Source: an uncultured Eubacterium sp. (lineage in GTDB: Bacteria; Bacillota; Clostridia; Lachnospirales; Lachnospiraceae). Taken from it: a stretch of DNA of 42,386 nucleotides. The translations under genes were made by a program, and so were the position numbers. The DNA is taken from contig CAJFUA010000052.1 of the NCBI GenBank assembly GCA_904420085.1, positions 1-42,386 on the forward strand, given 5' to 3'. Under the pieces are notes generated by a model that saw nothing but the letters and a program-made list of their open reading frames with translations, was not told the origin of the DNA and did not search any database. Below are positions 34,830-42,386 of the stretch, in pieces. Within the stretch, counting starts at the first letter, position 1; each line of letters begins with the position of its first letter.

Positions 34830-34840
34830 CACGAACGGTA
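34811..34840 (-). promoter_or_regulatory. Two LytTR-type direct repeats upstream of the ABC exporter
   Basis: On the minus strand TACCGTTCGT (34831-34840) and TACCGTTCAT (34811-34820) are repeated with a 20-base period. Both 9-base cores, ACCGTTCGT and ACCGTTCAT, fit the published LytTR consensus [TA][AC][CA]GTTN[AG][TG]. The proximal copy ends 14 bases upstream of the TTGACA box, the usual place for activator binding. The 20-base period is slightly shorter than the 21-22 often reported. Confidence 0.65.
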
Positions 34841-35551
34841 TTACAACGGCAGCATAATTTCTGTTACAAACACATCTGTTTCATCCTGTCGGTTGATATA
34901 CCCACTATATTTTTTTACTACATTATCAAGTCTTATCAATCCAAATCCATGCTTTATTCCTTTTGTGGACAAATATCTGTTTCCCTGTTTTTTCAACGTA
35001 TTCCCTACTGAATTCATAACGTAAAGGTATAACTGTCCTTTTAACACATCAATATAAATCCTGATGAATCTTTGATCTGGCTCTTTAATTTCTGCACAGG
35101 ATTCCATTGCATTGTCCATCAGATTTCCAATAATAACACTCAGGTCAATTTCTGATACGTTCAGTTCCTTTGGAACAACTGCCTTTGCATTTACTTTTAT
35201 TTTTTTGTTTTTCGCCAATGAAATCTTACTGTTAAGCACAGCGTCTATTTTTGTGTTTCCGGTTTTTATTACGGTATCTACGGTGGTTAAGTCTTTATCC
35301 AATTCATTCAAATACCGTTCTAATTCCTCTACTTTGCCCATTTCCAGATAGGCCTTCATCGTTTGAATATGATGACGGTAATCATGGCGCCAGCCTCTTG
35401 TCTGACTGTACATATTCTGAACTTCTTCACATTGTTTTTCAATTAAATCATTCTGATAACTTTCAATTCTACAATCAATAAATTTTGGCAGATAAATTTT
35501 TATCAGAACTGCAATGCAAATAACAATCAACAATATTTCCAAAATAATCAT
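34841..35551 (-). CDS. GHKL-type sensor histidine kinase with one membrane helix
   Basis: A 236-residue kinase: one N-terminal transmembrane helix (about 2-22), a short coiled linker, the dimerisation segment with the likely phospho-His 56 in GWRHDYRHHIQ, and an AgrC-like GHKL ATPase domain with NLMDNAMESC (N box, near 142-151) and GFGLIRLDNVV (G box). The six-helix sensor of AgrC-type kinases is absent, so it cannot detect a peptide in the classic way. It may sense through another protein, possibly the ABC exporter. It lies 12 bases after the response regulator gene and before the exporter genes. Confidence 0.88.
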   Translation of the reverse strand: MIILEILLIVICIAVLIKIYLPKFIDCRIESYQNDLIEKQCEEVQNMYSQTRGWRHDYRHHIQTMKAYLEMGKVEELERYLNELDKDLTTVDTVIKTGNTKIDAVLNSKISLAKNKKIKVNAKAVVPKELNVSEIDLSVIIGNLMDNAMESCAEIKEPDQRFIRIYIDVLKGQLYLYVMNSVGNTLKKQGNRYLSTKGIKHGFGLIRLDNVVKKYSGYINRQDETDVFVTEIMLPL

Positions 35552-35563
35552 CTTTTTTCTCCG

Positions 35564-36277
35564 TCATCTTGTAAAATGCCTGATAAAGCCTGCATTTACG
35601 TCTTTATATAATCTTCTGCTTAATGGTATGATTTTTCCATGGTCCATGATTACACCCGTTTTGGTTATATTTTTTACAAATGACAAATTTACTATATAGG
35701 AACGATGGGTCTTTTGAAATTCGTCGAAATCGCCTAATAACTGTTCCATTTCTCCAAAACTTAGCGTAGATTTCATTGTTTCACAAACATTTTCCCTGCG
35801 TATGGTAACTAAAGTATTATGGGCTGCTGCTTCAACACTTACAATATTTTGAATGTTGACTTTATATTTGCCGTCAGTTTGATCTATCAGAATAAATTTA
35901 TTTTCATGGTTTCTTTGATGAATTCTGTCAAGACAGACAGACACTTTATTTTTATCAATAGGCTTTTTCAAATAATGAATTGCTTCCAAATCATATCCTG
36001 CCTCCATATACCCATCCATGCCAGTGGCAAATACGATGGCAATGTCATCTTTCTGACATCTTAACCTTTTCGCCAGATCCACACCGGAAATTCCCGGCAT
36101 CTGTATATCAAGGAAAAGGGCATCCGCATGAATCTCTTCATTTTCAAAAAGAAACTGTTCTCCACTTTCAAACTCAAAAATCTGGCTGCAGATATTTTTA
36201 TCTGCACACAATTCTTCAATATATTTTTTAATTAACTGACGATGTTCTCTCTCGTCTTCAACAATTGCTATTTTCAT
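35564..36277 (-). CDS. LytTR-family response regulator
   Basis: A 237-residue regulator with a CheY-like receiver (about 1-120; acidic pocket EDE near residue 7, phospho-Asp in ALFLDIQMPG about 57, Lys in KKPIDKNK about 106) and a C-terminal LytTR DNA-binding domain (about 135-237), with FDEFQKTHRSYIVNLSFVKNI typical of that domain. LytTR proteins bind paired direct repeats, and such repeats lie before the ABC exporter genes downstream. It forms a two-gene unit with the kinase and has its own promoter. Confidence 0.93.
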   Translation of the reverse strand: MKIAIVEDEREHRQLIKKYIEELCADKNICSQIFEFESGEQFLFENEEIHADALFLDIQMPGISGVDLAKRLRCQKDDIAIVFATGMDGYMEAGYDLEAIHYLKKPIDKNKVSVCLDRIHQRNHENKFILIDQTDGKYKVNIQNIVSVEAAAHNTLVTIRRENVCETMKSTLSFGEMEQLLGDFDEFQKTHRSYIVNLSFVKNITKTGVIMDHGKIIPLSRRLYKDVNAGFIRHFTR

Positions 36278-36326
36278 GTGTATCTTCCTCGTTATCCTGC
36301 CTTTTTATCCGATAGAAGTTCTATTT

Positions 36327-36355
36327 ATTATAATTTATACGCCGGATTCATGCAA
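36327..36355 (-). promoter_or_regulatory. Promoter of the response regulator-kinase genes
   Basis: On the minus strand TTGCAT (36350-36355), a 17-base spacer and a perfect TATAAT (36327-36332). No LytTR-type repeats were found near it, so autoregulation is not evident. Confidence 0.75.
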
Positions 36356-36370
36356 GCGTACATGAGAAAA

Positions 36371-37033
36371 TTATCTATAGTCCTTCCGTTTTACTATTTG
36401 AACGGAAATCAGTGCCGAAATAACATACATTGCCACACTGATAACCAGTGCAAGCGCAGAAATTATTTCTATATTTTCCATAATTTTAGCCAATACGCCC
36501 ACAACATCTTCATCTGTCAGCAGCGCAATTACCGCATTTGCCGCAAACCAGATGGCAAGGCACGGAACCATAATAATCGCACTTTTAATCTGTTGATTCA
36601 GATTTCGACCGATGAAATAATAAAAAACAAAAGCAACCGACAGATATATTAATGTAGTGGCAATAAAAATCATGGAAACCACACTCAGATCGGAGACTTT
36701 CAAACCGGTAATTTCGCTGACAATCACACTGATTATCACTCCCAGCAGCAACTGAAATACAACGCTTACCGCCCCTAACAGATATCTTCCAAATACTCTG
36801 TTACTGTCAGTTGCCGGAAGTAATCCGTCAAATCCGCAGTCGACTTTCTGTTCATATGTAAACAGCGTTGTCGGTGCAATGACAACCACAAGAGCCATGT
36901 AACTGAAACACCCCAGAACAGATTCCATATTATATCCCATCATGGCGCCTAATGGTGCAAATAAAATAACTGACATCAAAAACAGATGTTTACATCTTCT
37001 CAAATCATATTTAAAAAACTTAACCGTTCTCAT
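36371..37033 (-). CDS. ABC-2-type permease of a GntR-controlled transporter
   Basis: A 220-residue membrane protein with about six hydrophobic helices (for example around 15-35, 45-65, 90-110, 120-142, 150-170 and 185-210). Its start overlaps the stop of the ATPase gene (GGATAATG), so the two are coupled. It has the size and layout of permeases encoded in YtrA/GntR-ABC operons, which often respond to cell-envelope stress or antibiotics. The substrate is unknown. The regulator gene at the head of the operon and the operator at 38296-38345 define the unit. Confidence 0.8.
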   Translation of the reverse strand: MRTVKFFKYDLRRCKHLFLMSVILFAPLGAMMGYNMESVLGCFSYMALVVVIAPTTLFTYEQKVDCGFDGLLPATDSNRVFGRYLLGAVSVVFQLLLGVIISVIVSEITGLKVSDLSVVSMIFIATTLIYLSVAFVFYYFIGRNLNQQIKSAIIMVPCLAIWFAANAVIALLTDEDVVGVLAKIMENIEIISALALVISVAMYVISALISVQIVKRKDYR

Positions 37034-37893
37034 TATCCGTTCCTCCTGTCTTTAATATAATGAAGCATAATCTGCGCAATCTCCGGTTTTTCATAAGTAT
37101 ATTTGCCTCCCAGTTTTTCGGCATTTTCACTTTTGATAATTGCTTCAAACCCATACGCTTTTTTATCCAAACCTATCAGATACTTTTTCTGTTCTTCTTT
37201 TAACTCATCGATATCCCCTTTTATGACCAAATAATCTTCCAACATTTCATCTTTCTGTTTATCCAGCAGTATTTCTCCATTGTCTATGAACGCAATATAG
37301 TCGGCGATTTCTTCCAAATCACTTAAGACATGGGTTGAGAACAGAATACTTCGTTTTCCGTTTTCAATATATGCCTGAAGTTCAGAGAGAAGTTCATCTT
37401 TTACTACCGGGTCCAATCCGTTGGTCGCCTCGTCCAAAATCAACAGTTTCGAATCTCTGGAAAAAACAGTGGCAAACATCAGTTTCACTTTCATTCCTCT
37501 TGAAAAATCATCGATTTTCTTATTAACAGGAAGGTTGTATTTCTCAATATAAGAGTCAAATTTTTTCTCATCAAAAGTTTTATAAAAGTCTTTTAACGTC
37601 TTTTTTAAAGTTTTTATTTTCATTCCTCTTGTGAAATAGGATTCATCTCCTACATAGGCAATTGACTCTTTATATCGTACCGTATCTTCATCATAAGTAA
37701 TACCGTCTACCTTAATTGTTCCTGTTTTATATTTACATATATGGTTAATCATATTGATTGTGGAGGTTTTTCCTGCTCCATTCTGTCCTACGAATCCGAA
37801 GATATAACCTGCCGGAATCGTCATATGAATATGTTTTAGGGAAAACCCTTTGTACTCTTTATTTAAATCCTGAATTTCTAAAATATTACCCAT
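37033..37893 (-). CDS. ABC transporter ATP-binding protein, GntR-linked
   Basis: A 286-residue ATPase: Walker A GFVGQNGAGKTSTINM (about 32-47), signature DFSRGMKVKL (about 128), Walker B LLILDEATNGLDP (about 148-160; the catalytic Glu is present but Pro of the usual EPT is Ala) and H-loop STHVLSDLEE. The C-terminal 60-70 residues form an extra domain as in YtrB- and BcrA-like ATPases. It starts 8 bases inside the GntR regulator gene, giving strong coupling, and its stop overlaps the permease start. Confidence 0.9.
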   Translation of the reverse strand: MGNILEIQDLNKEYKGFSLKHIHMTIPAGYIFGFVGQNGAGKTSTINMINHICKYKTGTIKVDGITYDEDTVRYKESIAYVGDESYFTRGMKIKTLKKTLKDFYKTFDEKKFDSYIEKYNLPVNKKIDDFSRGMKVKLMFATVFSRDSKLLILDEATNGLDPVVKDELLSELQAYIENGKRSILFSTHVLSDLEEIADYIAFIDNGEILLDKQKDEMLEDYLVIKGDIDELKEEQKKYLIGLDKKAYGFEAIIKSENAEKLGGKYTYEKPEIAQIMLHYIKDRRNG

Positions 37894-38269
37894 TTGATAC
37901 TCCTTTCCACTCCTGCTCCATAATGGATATCAGTTCTTCCTTGGACATGCCTATCTTTTTCGCTGATTCTGCCGCCGTCCTGATTCCTTGTTCTATCCGC
38001 ATCAGAAACTGCTCCTTTAGCATTTGATTGTCCGTAGAAAGAACCACGCTGCCTTTCCCCTGTATGGCCGTTATAAAACCTTCCTGCTCCAAATCATTGT
38101 AAGCTCTGGTTGTTGTAATCACGCTGACTCCCACATCTTTCGCCAGACTTCTGATTGAGGGAAGCACGGTTCCCTCTGCTATCTGACCGTTTAGTATCTG
38201 CTCTTTTAACTGTTCTCTTATCTGCGCATAAATGGGAAGTTCAGACTGATTTGATATGATGATTTTCAA
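37886..38269 (-). CDS. GntR-family transcriptional regulator, YtrA type
   Basis: A 127-residue regulator from TTG 38269. GGAGG (38277-38281) lies 7 bases before this codon, and the sequence KIIISNQSELPIYAQIREQLKEQIL is the normal family start; a longer reading up to 38353 would cross the promoter. An N-terminal winged helix (about 10-75; SIRSLAKDVGVSVITTTRAYNDLEQEGFI) is followed by a short helical dimerisation tail, as in the YtrA subfamily, with no large effector domain. It probably represses its own operon by binding the inverted repeat upstream. Confidence 0.9.
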   Translation of the reverse strand: MKIIISNQSELPIYAQIREQLKEQILNGQIAEGTVLPSIRSLAKDVGVSVITTTRAYNDLEQEGFITAIQGKGSVVLSTDNQMLKEQFLMRIEQGIRTAAESAKKIGMSKEELISIMEQEWKGVSNG

Positions 38270-38295
38270 ATGTCCACCTCCGTTCTTAAACTGTT

Positions 38296-38345
38296 CATAA
38301 TGTCTATACTGTATATATTTTATTATATACAGTATAGACATTATG
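38296..38345. promoter_or_regulatory. Long inverted-repeat operator of the GntR operon
   Basis: Arms of 22 bases (38296-38317 and 38324-38345) are perfectly complementary around a 6-base centre. The minus-strand promoter (TTGACA 38344-38349, 16 bases, TATAAT 38322-38327) lies inside it, so a bound repressor would block RNA polymerase. The core GTCTATACTGTATATA half-site would fit a YtrA-type GntR dimer. Confidence 0.85.
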
Positions 38346-38349
38346 TCAA
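38322..38349 (-). promoter_or_regulatory. Promoter of the GntR-ABC operon
   Basis: Consensus TTGACA and TATAAT with a 16-base spacer on the minus strand, embedded in the 22-bp inverted repeat. Confidence 0.85.
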
Positions 38350-38472
38350 GCATTATTTATAAAAATTTAATGGATTCTTAAGGATCCGGATGCATGATTT
38401 GCATTAATCTTGCCGGATAATCAACATAATCTGCAAAGATTCCTCACAAGCATGAAACAAAAGCATATGGGC

Positions 38473-38510
38473 ATGATAATAATGCAACTTAATTGCATAA
38501 CCTCTCAGTG
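38473..38510 (+). promoter_or_regulatory. AT-rich promoter candidate and small dyad before the Y-family polymerase
   Basis: GATAATAATG on the plus strand could be a -10 region, followed by the small inverted repeat ATGCAA/TTGCAT (5-base centre). No convincing -35 and no LexA-type GAAC-N4-GTTC box were seen in the 185-base upstream region. Confidence 0.25.
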
Positions 38511-38538
38511 GGAAACAAAATGATAAGGAGTAATTATT

Positions 38539-39819
38539 TTGACAAATCACCTGTATCTTTGTATTGACTTAAAATCTTTCTATGCTTCCGTAGAATGCGT
38601 AGAACGTGGTCTTGACCCTATGACCGCCAATTTGATCGTAGCTGACATGGAACGCACGGATAAAACCATCTGTTTAGCAGTCACTCCCGCCATGAAAGCA
38701 TTGGGCATTCCAAACCGGTGCCGCGTATTTGAGATTCCCAAAAATCTTTCGTATATTACGGCTCCTCCGCGTATGAAACGATATATTGAATATTCTGCAG
38801 AAGTATACGGAATCTATCTGAAATACATTTCCAAAGATGATATTCACGTGTATTCCATCGATGAAGCATTTATGGATGTGACAGAATATCTTTCACTATA
38901 TCACACTGATGCCATAACCCTTGGCAAACGGATTATGAAAGATATTTACGAAACGCTGGGGCTTCGTTCTGCCTGTGGGGTAGGCACCAATCTCTATCTC
39001 GCTAAAATTGCCTTAGACATTACTGCCAAACATTCTGCCGATTTTATAGGGTATTTAGACGAAACAATTTATAAAAACACTTTATGGAAACATACTCCCC
39101 TGACCGACTTTTGGCGTATTGGAAAAGGAATTTCAAAAAAGCTTTCCACCCTTGGAATCTATACCATGGAAGACATTGCAAAGGCAGACAGTCATTTATT
39201 GTACGGCGCTTTTGGGGTTGATGCGGAATTGCTGATTGACCACGCTTTCGGAATAGAACCTGTCACAATCGCCGACATAAAACACTACAAACCAAAAAAC
39301 AACAGTATCTCCAGCGGACAGATCTTAGCATGTGATTATAACTTTAAGGACGGGAAATTAATTGTCAAAGAAATGTCCGATATGGTCAGTCTGGAACTGC
39401 TGTCTCAAAATCTGGTGACCGGTTCCATTACATTACATGTAGGATATGCATATGATTATCACTTAAAGCCGGCACATGGCACGGTTACCCTTGATATGGA
39501 AACCAATTCTGATTCTATTATTATTCCTGCCGTAACTGGATTATATGAAAAGATTGTAGCCCCCGATAAACCAATCCGCCGAATCAATATTACCTGCAAT
39601 CACGTAAAACCGGAGGAATATCGTCAATATACTTTTTTTACCGATACGGAAAAATTAGAAAAAAACCGTCAGTTACAAAAAGCGGTACTGAAAATTAAAA
39701 ATAAATACGGTAAAAATGCTATTTTAAAAGGAATGAATCTGCAGGAAAAGAGTACCGCCATCAGGCGTAATACCCAAATCGGAGGACATAAAAGTGGAGA
39801 AGAACAGATAGGAAAATAA
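38539..39819 (+). CDS. Y-family (UmuC/DinB-like) translesion DNA polymerase
   Basis: A 426-residue Y-family polymerase with catalytic Asp in CIDLKSFYASVECVERG (about 9-25), SIDEAFMDVTEYL (second carboxylate pair, about 109-121) and a helix-hairpin-helix near 195-210, then a little-finger domain. It copies damaged DNA with low fidelity. It is of the YqjW/UvrX-like group that in Firmicutes is paired with a YolD-like gene, and indeed a YolD-like fragment follows by 2 bases. The start is TTG 38539 with AAGGAG 8 bases upstream. Motifs are complete, so it is probably active even though its partner is truncated. Confidence 0.9.
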   Translation: MTNHLYLCIDLKSFYASVECVERGLDPMTANLIVADMERTDKTICLAVTPAMKALGIPNRCRVFEIPKNLSYITAPPRMKRYIEYSAEVYGIYLKYISKDDIHVYSIDEAFMDVTEYLSLYHTDAITLGKRIMKDIYETLGLRSACGVGTNLYLAKIALDITAKHSADFIGYLDETIYKNTLWKHTPLTDFWRIGKGISKKLSTLGIYTMEDIAKADSHLLYGAFGVDAELLIDHAFGIEPVTIADIKHYKPKNNSISSGQILACDYNFKDGKLIVKEMSDMVSLELLSQNLVTGSITLHVGYAYDYHLKPAHGTVTLDMETNSDSIIIPAVTGLYEKIVAPDKPIRRINITCNHVKPEEYRQYTFFTDTEKLEKNRQLQKAVLKIKNKYGKNAILKGMNLQEKSTAIRRNTQIGGHKSGEEQIGK

Positions 39820-39821
39820 TT

Positions 39822-40010
39822 ATGAGCATGAAAGAAAGACACCGAATGTCAACAAAAGACCGGGCAAGACAGTTTATGCCTTTTTCTGCCCTCAAAGGTC
39901 TGGAAGAAGCATTGGCAGAAAAAGAAAAAATTGTGGTTTCTAAAATAGAACCTTCAGAGGGCAGCGTCACAGATAAAACCCGCCACGAAATTTTTCGTGA
40001 CAGGTTTTGA
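39822..40010 (+). pseudogene. YolD-like protein, 3'-truncated
   Basis: A 62-residue frame starting 2 bases after the polymerase stop. Its first 45 or so residues contain DRARQFMPFSALKGLEEAL, matching YolD-like proteins that accompany UvrX/YqjW polymerases (usually about 100-115 residues). After KIEPSEG the similarity appears to stop. The last dozen codons (RHEIFRDRF) lie within the terminator of the opposite-strand permease gene. The likely history is loss of the 3' half by recombination that joined the Bce module here. The start has a weak AGGAAAA site. A short functional protein cannot be excluded. Confidence 0.6.
39975..40008 (-). terminator. Terminator of the Bce-type permease gene
   Basis: On the minus strand arms 39994-40008 and 39975-39989 pair at all 15 positions, two as G-U, around a 4-base loop, followed by TTTTATCTG. 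On the plus strand the same two positions would be C-A mismatches, so the structure belongs to minus-strand RNA. It lies 6 bases after the permease stop. Confidence 0.75.
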
Positions 40011-40014
40011 TGAT

Positions 40015-42060
40015 TTATCTTTTCTCTCTGATAATATTCTTACTGCAGAAGTAGGTAATCAGAAAATATCCGCCATATATGACCACAAGGAAAACAGCCG
40101 TCATGATAATGGATGGTATCAGCCCTTCTTTTCCAAACGTTTCTAATATATAGCTGCAGAATTTCATGCCCACCACGGAGTGAATCATTGCGATAACCAA
40201 CGGAAACATAAAGAATATTCCAATCTGTCTGAATAATGCTCCATTGACCATTTTATCATCTGCCCCCAATTTTCTTAGCATCATATATCTTTCTCTGTTA
40301 TCTGCAGATTCTGATAACTCCTTCAAAGCCAACACTGCCGCACCGGATATCAGAAATATAATTCCCAGATATAAACCTATAAAAGTTACCAGTCCTGCCA
40401 AGCCGGTTGCCGACTCTGCAATATCCAGCCTGGAATTCATGGAAATCAGACTTGTCTTATTCCATGTTTTATTCATCACTGAAACCAGCTGCTTTTCGAT
40501 TGCATATTTCTCTTCTTTCGTATCTGTCGCATAATCGGCAATCACACAGCTGGAATGTACACGCAGATTTTCCACGGCATGATCCGGGACAATAAAGATG
40601 CCTCCGGTAATATGATTGCCACTCATTTCAATGAATCCTTCTTTGCACTCTTTATATTTCGGCTTGTATTCTTTGTTTCCCAGTTTTAATGTCTGTCCTT
40701 CTTTCAAAGCCATATTTCTCAGTGAAATCATGGATTCAAAATCACCCACAATCATATACTCATCATCGCTTAACCGGAATGTTTCATTTCCATATGCACG
40801 GGCGATTTTGTTATAGTCACTGATGGTCACAATATCTTCTTTTGTATCATATCCTAAATATCGATATTGCTTCCGTATTTCCTCGAATAGGGTGCCTAAA
40901 GTATCCCGCAATGTCAATTCGCCTGTCTGGTACACTTTGTATTCAGTAATATCCGTAAATTTTTCCTCTGCCGGAAATCCCTGGTTTTCCAATGTCTGAA
41001 ATATGGTAAGCCGGCTGTCTTCCTGAATCCGGTTCTTTTCTGATTTATGATCCATGGATTTTGTCAATTGTATATCCCTTGGCGCCAATTGATCAATATT
41101 GGCGGAAAGAGAGTTTTTCATTGAAAGGGAGCTGGATAACACACAGATGGTTACAAATAGCATCAGACATATAATTGTAATCTGAAATACGGTTGTATTG
41201 ATTTTGCTGCTGACCTGTCTTAACGTAAAACTGTTCAGTCCTTTGTAATAAACCTTTTTCATGGACATGACGATTTTTAAAATCAATCCTGACAGAGACC
41301 AGACCAGAAGAAAAGTTCCCACTGCTCCCAGCACAATCGGTTTAAAAATCTCGTCTGCCGTCTCCAGGGAATCCAGCCCTCCTGTAACCAGATAGTAGGC
41401 ATATCCGGTAATGCAGGCAGCGATGATAAATACCAGAATGCATATCACAGGATTTTTTATCTTCACTTTCTCAAATTTCTTACCGGCATAAATTAAATCA
41501 ATTAATTTGCATCTGCTTACAACAACGGCATTTAACAGCATTACCAATACATACATGATTCCAAAATAAATCAGTGTTTTCACACAGGCACTGTGAGAAA
41601 ATACAAACTGAAAATTGGTCATATCTGCGTCAAACATATTTGCCACCAGCACACTCATCATTTGGGAAAGTCCGATTCCCAGTGCCAAGCCTGTGGCAAG
41701 AGACACGACACCAATAATCAAAGTTTCGAAAAAAAGAATCAAAGAAATTTTCCGTTTGCCCATACCCAGCGTCAGATAAATACCGAACTCCTTATTTCTT
41801 CTTTTAATTAAAAACTGCGATGCATAAATGATTAAAAAGCCTAAAATAAATGAGACAAACACACTGACACCTGAAAGCATGTTGCTCATCAGTTTAATAA
41901 TTTCATACGTAGATTCCGATACTTTCAGCATTACCGACTGTGAATCTATGGCATTAAACACATAAAAGATGGCAACACCTAACACCAGCGTAAAGAAATA
42001 GATGGCATAATCTTTTACGCTCTTGGTAATGTTCTTTGCTGATAATTTAAAGAGCATCAT
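40015..42060 (-). CDS. BceB/MacB-like ABC transporter permease
   Basis: A 681-residue FtsX-type permease with ten predicted membrane helices: one at the N-terminus (about 18-38), three near 55-165, a pair at about 205-255, one at 285-305, and three at the C-terminus (about 545-680). A large extracytoplasmic domain of about 220 residues lies between helices 7 and 8, as in BceB-type peptide-antibiotic detoxification transporters. Such permeases remove bacitracin-like or lantibiotic molecules and often signal to a Bce-type kinase; none is in the window. It overlaps the ATPase fragment by 14 bases. Confidence 0.85.
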   Translation of the reverse strand: MMLFKLSAKNITKSVKDYAIYFFTLVLGVAIFYVFNAIDSQSVMLKVSESTYEIIKLMSNMLSGVSVFVSFILGFLIIYASQFLIKRRNKEFGIYLTLGMGKRKISLILFFETLIIGVVSLATGLALGIGLSQMMSVLVANMFDADMTNFQFVFSHSACVKTLIYFGIMYVLVMLLNAVVVSRCKLIDLIYAGKKFEKVKIKNPVICILVFIIAACITGYAYYLVTGGLDSLETADEIFKPIVLGAVGTFLLVWSLSGLILKIVMSMKKVYYKGLNSFTLRQVSSKINTTVFQITIICLMLFVTICVLSSSLSMKNSLSANIDQLAPRDIQLTKSMDHKSEKNRIQEDSRLTIFQTLENQGFPAEEKFTDITEYKVYQTGELTLRDTLGTLFEEIRKQYRYLGYDTKEDIVTISDYNKIARAYGNETFRLSDDEYMIVGDFESMISLRNMALKEGQTLKLGNKEYKPKYKECKEGFIEMSGNHITGGIFIVPDHAVENLRVHSSCVIADYATDTKEEKYAIEKQLVSVMNKTWNKTSLISMNSRLDIAESATGLAGLVTFIGLYLGIIFLISGAAVLALKELSESADNRERYMMLRKLGADDKMVNGALFRQIGIFFMFPLVIAMIHSVVGMKFCSYILETFGKEGLIPSIIMTAVFLVVIYGGYFLITYFCSKNIIREKR

Positions 42061-42304
42061 TTAAATCCCCTCCCAGCATTGTTACCACTTCAATAATCTC
42101 ATCAAAAAATTCTTTCCGGCTTCTTCCCGCCCGAAGAATCTCATGAAAAACTCTGCCATCTTTAATAAAAATCACTCTGGATGAGTAACTTGCCGTAAAA
42201 GCGTCATGGGTTACCATCAGTATGGTTGCCGCCAATTCCTGATTCAAATGGGCAAACCGCTCCAACAGCATCTTTGCCGACTTGGAATCAAGCGCTCCGG
42301 TTGG
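42047..42304 (-). pseudogene. BceA-like ATPase, only the C-terminal part
   Basis: The frame contains only the end of an ABC ATPase: PTGALDSKSAKMLLERF directly after where Walker B (LADEPTGALD) should be, then the H-loop in LMVTHDAFTASYSSRV and a normal tail. Walker A, Q-loop, signature and the catalytic Glu are absent. Upstream of 42304 the DNA is unrelated AT-rich sequence with no family match, so the gene has lost its first 60-65%. The permease it served is intact but lacks a complete local ATPase. Confidence 0.75.
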
Positions 42305-42318
42305 TACTGTTATGTTAG

Positions 42319-42334
42319 TACAAATTATTTTGTA
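42319..42334. repeat. Small inverted repeat near the bceA breakpoint
   Basis: TACAAA and TTTGTA (6-base arms, 4-base centre) lie 15 bases beyond the point where the ATPase homology ends. It may mark the edge of a mobile element outside the window, but the evidence is thin. Confidence 0.25.
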
Positions 42335-42386
42335 TCCCAAACTACTCTTTTATCAGTAATCATTCACAATTATTATACTTTATTTA

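Noticed and set aside
38354-38538. LexA box in front of the Y-family polymerase
   Set aside because: No GAAC-N4-GTTC-like site was found by eye on either strand.

Overview
The window looks like chromosomal DNA of a low-GC Gram-positive anaerobe of the Clostridia, most likely a Lachnospiraceae-type gut bacterium. The evidence is a Gram-positive-type PolC, the Firmicutes core gene order (frr, uppS, cdsA, dxr, rseP, ispG, polC, and rimP, nusA, rnpM, ylxQ, infB, rbfA, nrnA, truB, ribF, rpsO), ispG next to polC, BspA-like secreted proteins and GHKL/LytTR-controlled ABC exporters. The genus cannot be settled from sequence alone. Almost all genes are on the minus strand; the plus-strand exceptions are ku-ligD, a tRNA-Glu, and a Y-family polymerase with a YolD-like fragment.

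Layout, left to right: the 5' part of rpsO with its promoter and structured leader (1-288); a broken Rpn-family nuclease gene (326-595); an ABC ATPase/permease pair (682-2960); a plus-strand Ku/ATP-dependent ligase pair for end joining (3152-4875); the translation/transcription operon ribF to rimP (4934-13243) with a strong promoter and a hairpin leader; a secreted-protein island (13348-18086) with two BspA-like leucine-rich-repeat proteins and a helveticin J-like protein; a short-chain dehydrogenase; tRNA-Glu(CTC) and a highly structured intergenic stretch; polC and the isoprenoid/envelope genes to pyrH (19487-30569); fluC/crcB; two half-size ABC exporters with a histidine kinase and LytTR regulator (31059-36277); a GntR-ABC-permease operon with a 22-bp inverted-repeat operator (36371-38345); a Y-family polymerase (38539-39819); and a Bce-type permease whose ATPase partner is cut off (40015-42304).

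In Firmicutes polC is normally followed closely by rimP, and ribF by rpsO. Here each junction has been opened by accessory DNA: about 6 kb (secreted proteins, helveticin-like gene, SDR, tRNA) and about 4.6 kb (NHEJ pair, ABC pair, Rpn fragment). The most interesting items are the secreted helveticin J-like protein; two LytTR-type direct repeats placed just upstream of a -35 box between the two-component genes and the ABC exporters; the 3' end of ligD, which carries antisense a near-identical copy of the Rpn gene's tail; the truncated YolD-like ORF that runs into a terminator belonging to the opposite strand; and a terminator-like hairpin in the leader of the nusA operon.

No CRISPR array, rRNA, intact transposase or prophage gene was seen. 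No gene-free stretch exceeds 300 bases; the longest (19252-19486) is filled by inverted repeats.
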